From Chloroflexota bacterium (GTDB lineage Bacteria > Desulfobacterota > Desulfuromonadia > Desulfuromonadales > Geopsychrobacteraceae), in NCBI GenBank assembly GCA_015222355.1, contig JADFVC010000346.1:1-8546 (forward strand): a DNA stretch of 8,546 nt, read 5' to 3'. The notes beneath the pieces are model-generated. The model was not told the origin of the DNA, ran no database searches, and saw only the letters and a program-made list of their open reading frames with translations. Below, piece by piece: positions 6,068-8,546 of the stretch. The translations under genes were made by a program, and so were the position numbers. Position 1 is the stretch's first letter; each line of letters begins with the position of its first letter.

Positions 6068-7963
6068 TCAATCTTCCTTGCGCATGAATTTTTTCAACAG
6101 GCCTTCGGATTGCGTGATTTGTTCACGACGCAGATTGATCAGCCGCAATTCACGTAAAGCCTCTGTACAATCCGGGTTTGCCTGGACAGCCATTTCGAAT
6201 GATTTTTCCGACTGCCGCTCTTTCCCTTGCACATGGTAAATATGCCCCAGGTAAAGATGGGTTAAATCAAGGCCGGGATTCAATTCCCGGGAAGCCAGCA
6301 AGACTTCCAGCGCACGGTTTTGTGCCGCAGTTTTTTCCGCTGAAGCTTTAAAAAGTGCCCAGGCAAAATGGGTCATATACTCAGGCTCTTCAGGGCTCAA
6401 CTCGATCGATCGCTGCAAGGGTCTAACCGCGGCCTTGAAACGCCGTAGGTTCAACAAAACCCGACCTTCCTGATAAGCCGTCTCGGCCTCAATCACCTGG
6501 TTGATATTGATCGATTTTTTCGGTCCATTGACCAGCTCATCCAGGTAACTCGAACAGGTTGTGGGGTCGCTGAGCACCGTGTAGGCCTGGGTCACATAGT
6601 GAAAAAGTTCGTTGATTTTTGCACTCATTTCCCGCGAAAGGCCACAATCGAGAAAACGGTCCGGATGATACTCTTTGGCCAGCTTATAATAGGCACGCCG
6701 CACTTCGCTGCTGCCGCATTGACGGCCGACCCCCAGGGCCTTGAAATAGTCAGAATCCATCACCCGCCGGTAATCATCCAGAATCTTGCGGCGCAGCTGT
6801 TCGTCAATCGGCCGCACTGCTTGACCCGGCAGATCAGACATTTCAACCTGCTCAACGATTTCACTGCTTTCGAGCATTTCAGAAATCAATAAAGCGGACA
6901 GGACCCTCTGTACTTCACGACGCGCCAGCGGGTGCTGTTCAAGAATTTCTGCCAAAGTGAACGCTCCCAGGCAACTCCGGAAAACTTCCTCGCCCCGCCG
7001 GTTCAGCTCAATATCCTGAAAACGGTATTTGGGATCTGCGACCTGTTTCAGATAAAGATTATGAAACGGCTGCAGATAAGAATCCAGCTGCCGTCCGGTC
7101 CAATAGTGACTGATCCCCTGCAGAATCAGCGAAGCCGGAGAGAGTTTAATCGAGGTGACAGATTTCTTGAAATCTTTACCGGGAACAAACTGGCTGGTCC
7201 CGTCCTTCCACTTGAAGGTCGACAGGAGTTTTTCCGTGACCTGGCGGGCCAGGGATTCGTGCAGATCCTGTGGCGTCAAGAGGCCCATTTCAATCAACTC
7301 CGTCCCCTGTAATCGTCCAGATTCCTTGCTGCGCTCAACCGAAGTATCACAGTCAAGCTGGGTAATCACCCCTTCACTGACCAACATCCGGCCAAGACAT
7401 TCATGCAACACGTTGGAACGGGAAAAGATCGGGTAGCCTTCCTTGATATAGATAATTTTTTTTGCTTCAGCCCGCTGTAAATGCAGCAAACCAGTCGCTT
7501 TTTTACTATAAAGTTCATGCAGCAACAGCGGGATACTATGCTCGTCCAGTTGCTGGAGCCGGTCTTTTTCGGGGGTTTCTGACGGTTTTTCACCGGGAAA
7601 AAGCTTGGCGATCAGGTTATGAAGATCGGGGGCAGTAAAAGGTTTGAGCAGAAATTCATCCGGGCCGTAATCCAGCTTGGCCTGGGCAATTTGCTCCGGG
7701 CTATGGAACATGGAGGTAATCATAACCACCGGAAGTTCTTTGGTTTTTTCATGTTTTCGCAGGGCGCTGCAGACGGCCGGGCCGGAAATTTCCGGCATAT
7801 TGATATCGATCAGAGCCAGATCAAACTCCTCGGTCAACAGCATCTGCAACCCGGCCGCACCCCGATCAACGGTTTTCACCTGGTGACCGGCCGCGGACAA
7901 AACCTTTTTCAGGAGGGAACGTAATCCCTGGTCATCATCGATGACTATTATTCTTTGGCCCAT
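6068..7963 (-). CDS. Response regulator with PATAN/DUF4388, J domain and TPR repeats
   Basis: This is a cytosolic signalling protein of 631 residues with four parts. (1) The receiver domain (about 3-122) begins RIIVIDDDQ and carries the acidic cluster, phospho-acceptor Asp53, Thr83 and Lys107 (in KPF), so all catalytic residues are present. (2) A DUF4388/PATAN-like region (about 135-265) has ATGLLHLQRAEAKKIIYIKEG and the later LGRMLVSEGVI. (3) The J domain (about 405-475) has DYFKALGV, then YYKLAKEYHPDRF with HPD at 433-435, the DnaK-stimulating motif. (4) TPR-like helices (about 493-625) follow. No DNA-binding or enzymatic output is seen, so output is presumably by protein contact, perhaps DnaK recruitment. 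An ATG at 7972 would add three residues, but GAGAGG is then directly adjacent. It sits 9 nt before the ATG at 7963, which I prefer. The gene follows glnE closely and may be coupled to it. Confidence 0.88.
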   Translation of the reverse strand: MGQRIIVIDDDQGLRSLLKKVLSAAGHQVKTVDRGAAGLQMLLTEEFDLALIDINMPEISGPAVCSALRKHEKTKELPVVMITSMFHSPEQIAQAKLDYGPDEFLLKPFTAPDLHNLIAKLFPGEKPSETPEKDRLQQLDEHSIPLLLHELYSKKATGLLHLQRAEAKKIIYIKEGYPIFSRSNVLHECLGRMLVSEGVITQLDCDTSVERSKESGRLQGTELIEMGLLTPQDLHESLARQVTEKLLSTFKWKDGTSQFVPGKDFKKSVTSIKLSPASLILQGISHYWTGRQLDSYLQPFHNLYLKQVADPKYRFQDIELNRRGEEVFRSCLGAFTLAEILEQHPLARREVQRVLSALLISEMLESSEIVEQVEMSDLPGQAVRPIDEQLRRKILDDYRRVMDSDYFKALGVGRQCGSSEVRRAYYKLAKEYHPDRFLDCGLSREMSAKINELFHYVTQAYTVLSDPTTCSSYLDELVNGPKKSININQVIEAETAYQEGRVLLNLRRFKAAVRPLQRSIELSPEEPEYMTHFAWALFKASAEKTAAQNRALEVLLASRELNPGLDLTHLYLGHIYHVQGKERQSEKSFEMAVQANPDCTEALRELRLINLRREQITQSEGLLKKFMRKED

Positions 7964-7964
7964 T

Positions 7965-8546
7965 TCAGGCATCCTCTCTCGGCAAGAGATCTTGCTGCGG
8001 ATTCAGGTAGCGTTCAAACAGCACCCGAATCCCCCCCGTGATTATCCGATATTCTTCCAGAAATTCCTTTTCCGGCACAACCCCTTTTTTACCATAACCA
8101 AGACTACGGCTTATTTTTCTCAGACTTTTCGGTTCATTAGAGAGGCCATTGATCGATTGATCGTGCAACAAGCGCAACTTGTTTTCCAATCGGCGCAAAA
8201 ACTTGTAGCCCTGTATCAACTGCTCGGCATCAGCCTGCGACAGCAGCTGATGATCCGCCATCGCCTGCAACAGTTCCAGGGTGTTCTGTCGGCGTAGCGC
8301 CGCAATCTCTTTTGCATGCAACAGCTGCAGGTACTGGGTGATAAATTCCACATCGACCATGCCGCCACGGCCGGTTTTGATATTGAAATGGTCTTCTGTT
8401 TCCCGCGCAATTTCCTTTTCCATCCGGAACCGCAAGCGAAAGATTTCCGGCTGCAGGTCAGTCGGCAGCGGCCGGTCAAAAGCCAATTCCGCGATCAACC
8501 TTTGCAGTTGGTCAGCAAAGGCGGCAGGTCCGCAAACCACGCGAGC
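7965..8546 (-). CDS. glnE: Glutamine synthetase adenylyltransferase, C-terminal part
   Basis: This is the 3' end of the bifunctional enzyme that adenylylates and de-adenylylates glutamine synthetase in response to PII, setting nitrogen assimilation. About 193 codons are inside the window, reading in frame from the right edge (ARVVCGP...). The missing part, roughly four fifths of a usual 900-plus-residue protein, lies beyond it. The visible part is the end of the C-terminal adenylyltransferase module. It has RFRMEKEIARE, the family motif KTGRGGMVDVEF (the G-G-x-x-D-x-E-F core that marks GlnE), ITQYLQLLHA and a helical end with RRLENKLRLLHDQ. The frame is intact to the TGA at 7967-7965. The next gene's start lies one base after this stop, so the two genes probably share a transcript and are translationally coupled. 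Confidence 0.93.
   Translation of the reverse strand, partial: ARVVCGPAAFADQLQRLIAELAFDRPLPTDLQPEIFRLRFRMEKEIARETEDHFNIKTGRGGMVDVEFITQYLQLLHAKEIAALRRQNTLELLQAMADHQLLSQADAEQLIQGYKFLRRLENKLRLLHDQSINGLSNEPKSLRKISRSLGYGKKGVVPEKEFLEEYRIITGGIRVLFERYLNPQQDLLPREDA

Overview
The window looks like chromosomal DNA of a Gram-negative, free-living bacterium, most likely a Desulfuromonadales/Geobacter-type delta-proteobacterium. This lineage call is an inference. It rests on the mix of a TAXI-type TRAP transporter with a fused permease, a stand-alone type II secretion pseudopilin, a compact TtcA, a receiver/PATAN/J-domain/TPR protein and glnE, all with moderate GC content. Coding density is high, and no transposase, integrase, CRISPR array, tRNA or rRNA is visible.

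Left part (1-4354, + strand): a TRAP uptake locus. A periplasmic TAXI-family binding protein, whose N-terminus is cut by the window edge, is followed by a canonical intrinsic terminator. Then come a very large fused membrane subunit (DctQ-like and DctM-like parts plus a C-terminal DUF3394-type region) and a UspA-family universal stress protein. Large hairpins lie on both sides of the Usp gene. The binding protein should capture an organic acid, the permease should import it using an ion gradient, and the Usp protein may tune the transporter, as TeaD does for the ectoine TRAP system TeaABC. The substrate cannot be read from the sequence.

Middle part (4355-5292): a short, structure-rich intergenic stretch, then a minus-strand orphan pseudopilin gene. 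Upstream of that gene is a set of overlapping TGTAA/TTACA dyads that looks like an operator. The divergent ttcA gene has a leader in which a 12-nt segment is perfectly complementary to its own Shine-Dalgarno region.

Right part (5293-8546): ttcA (+ strand, tRNA 2-thiocytidine-32 synthesis) converges on a minus-strand pair. The 3' end of glnE (glutamine synthetase adenylyltransferase) is followed one base later by a four-domain protein joining a phospho-receiver, a PATAN/DUF4388 region, a J domain and TPR repeats. The stop/start arrangement of this pair suggests translational coupling.

Most genes are recognisable. The least ordinary features are the possible SD-sequestering leader of ttcA, the receiver/J-domain protein, the operator-like dyads before the pseudopilin, and the hairpin-rich 4355-4525 segment. 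I see no clear new defence or mobile system.
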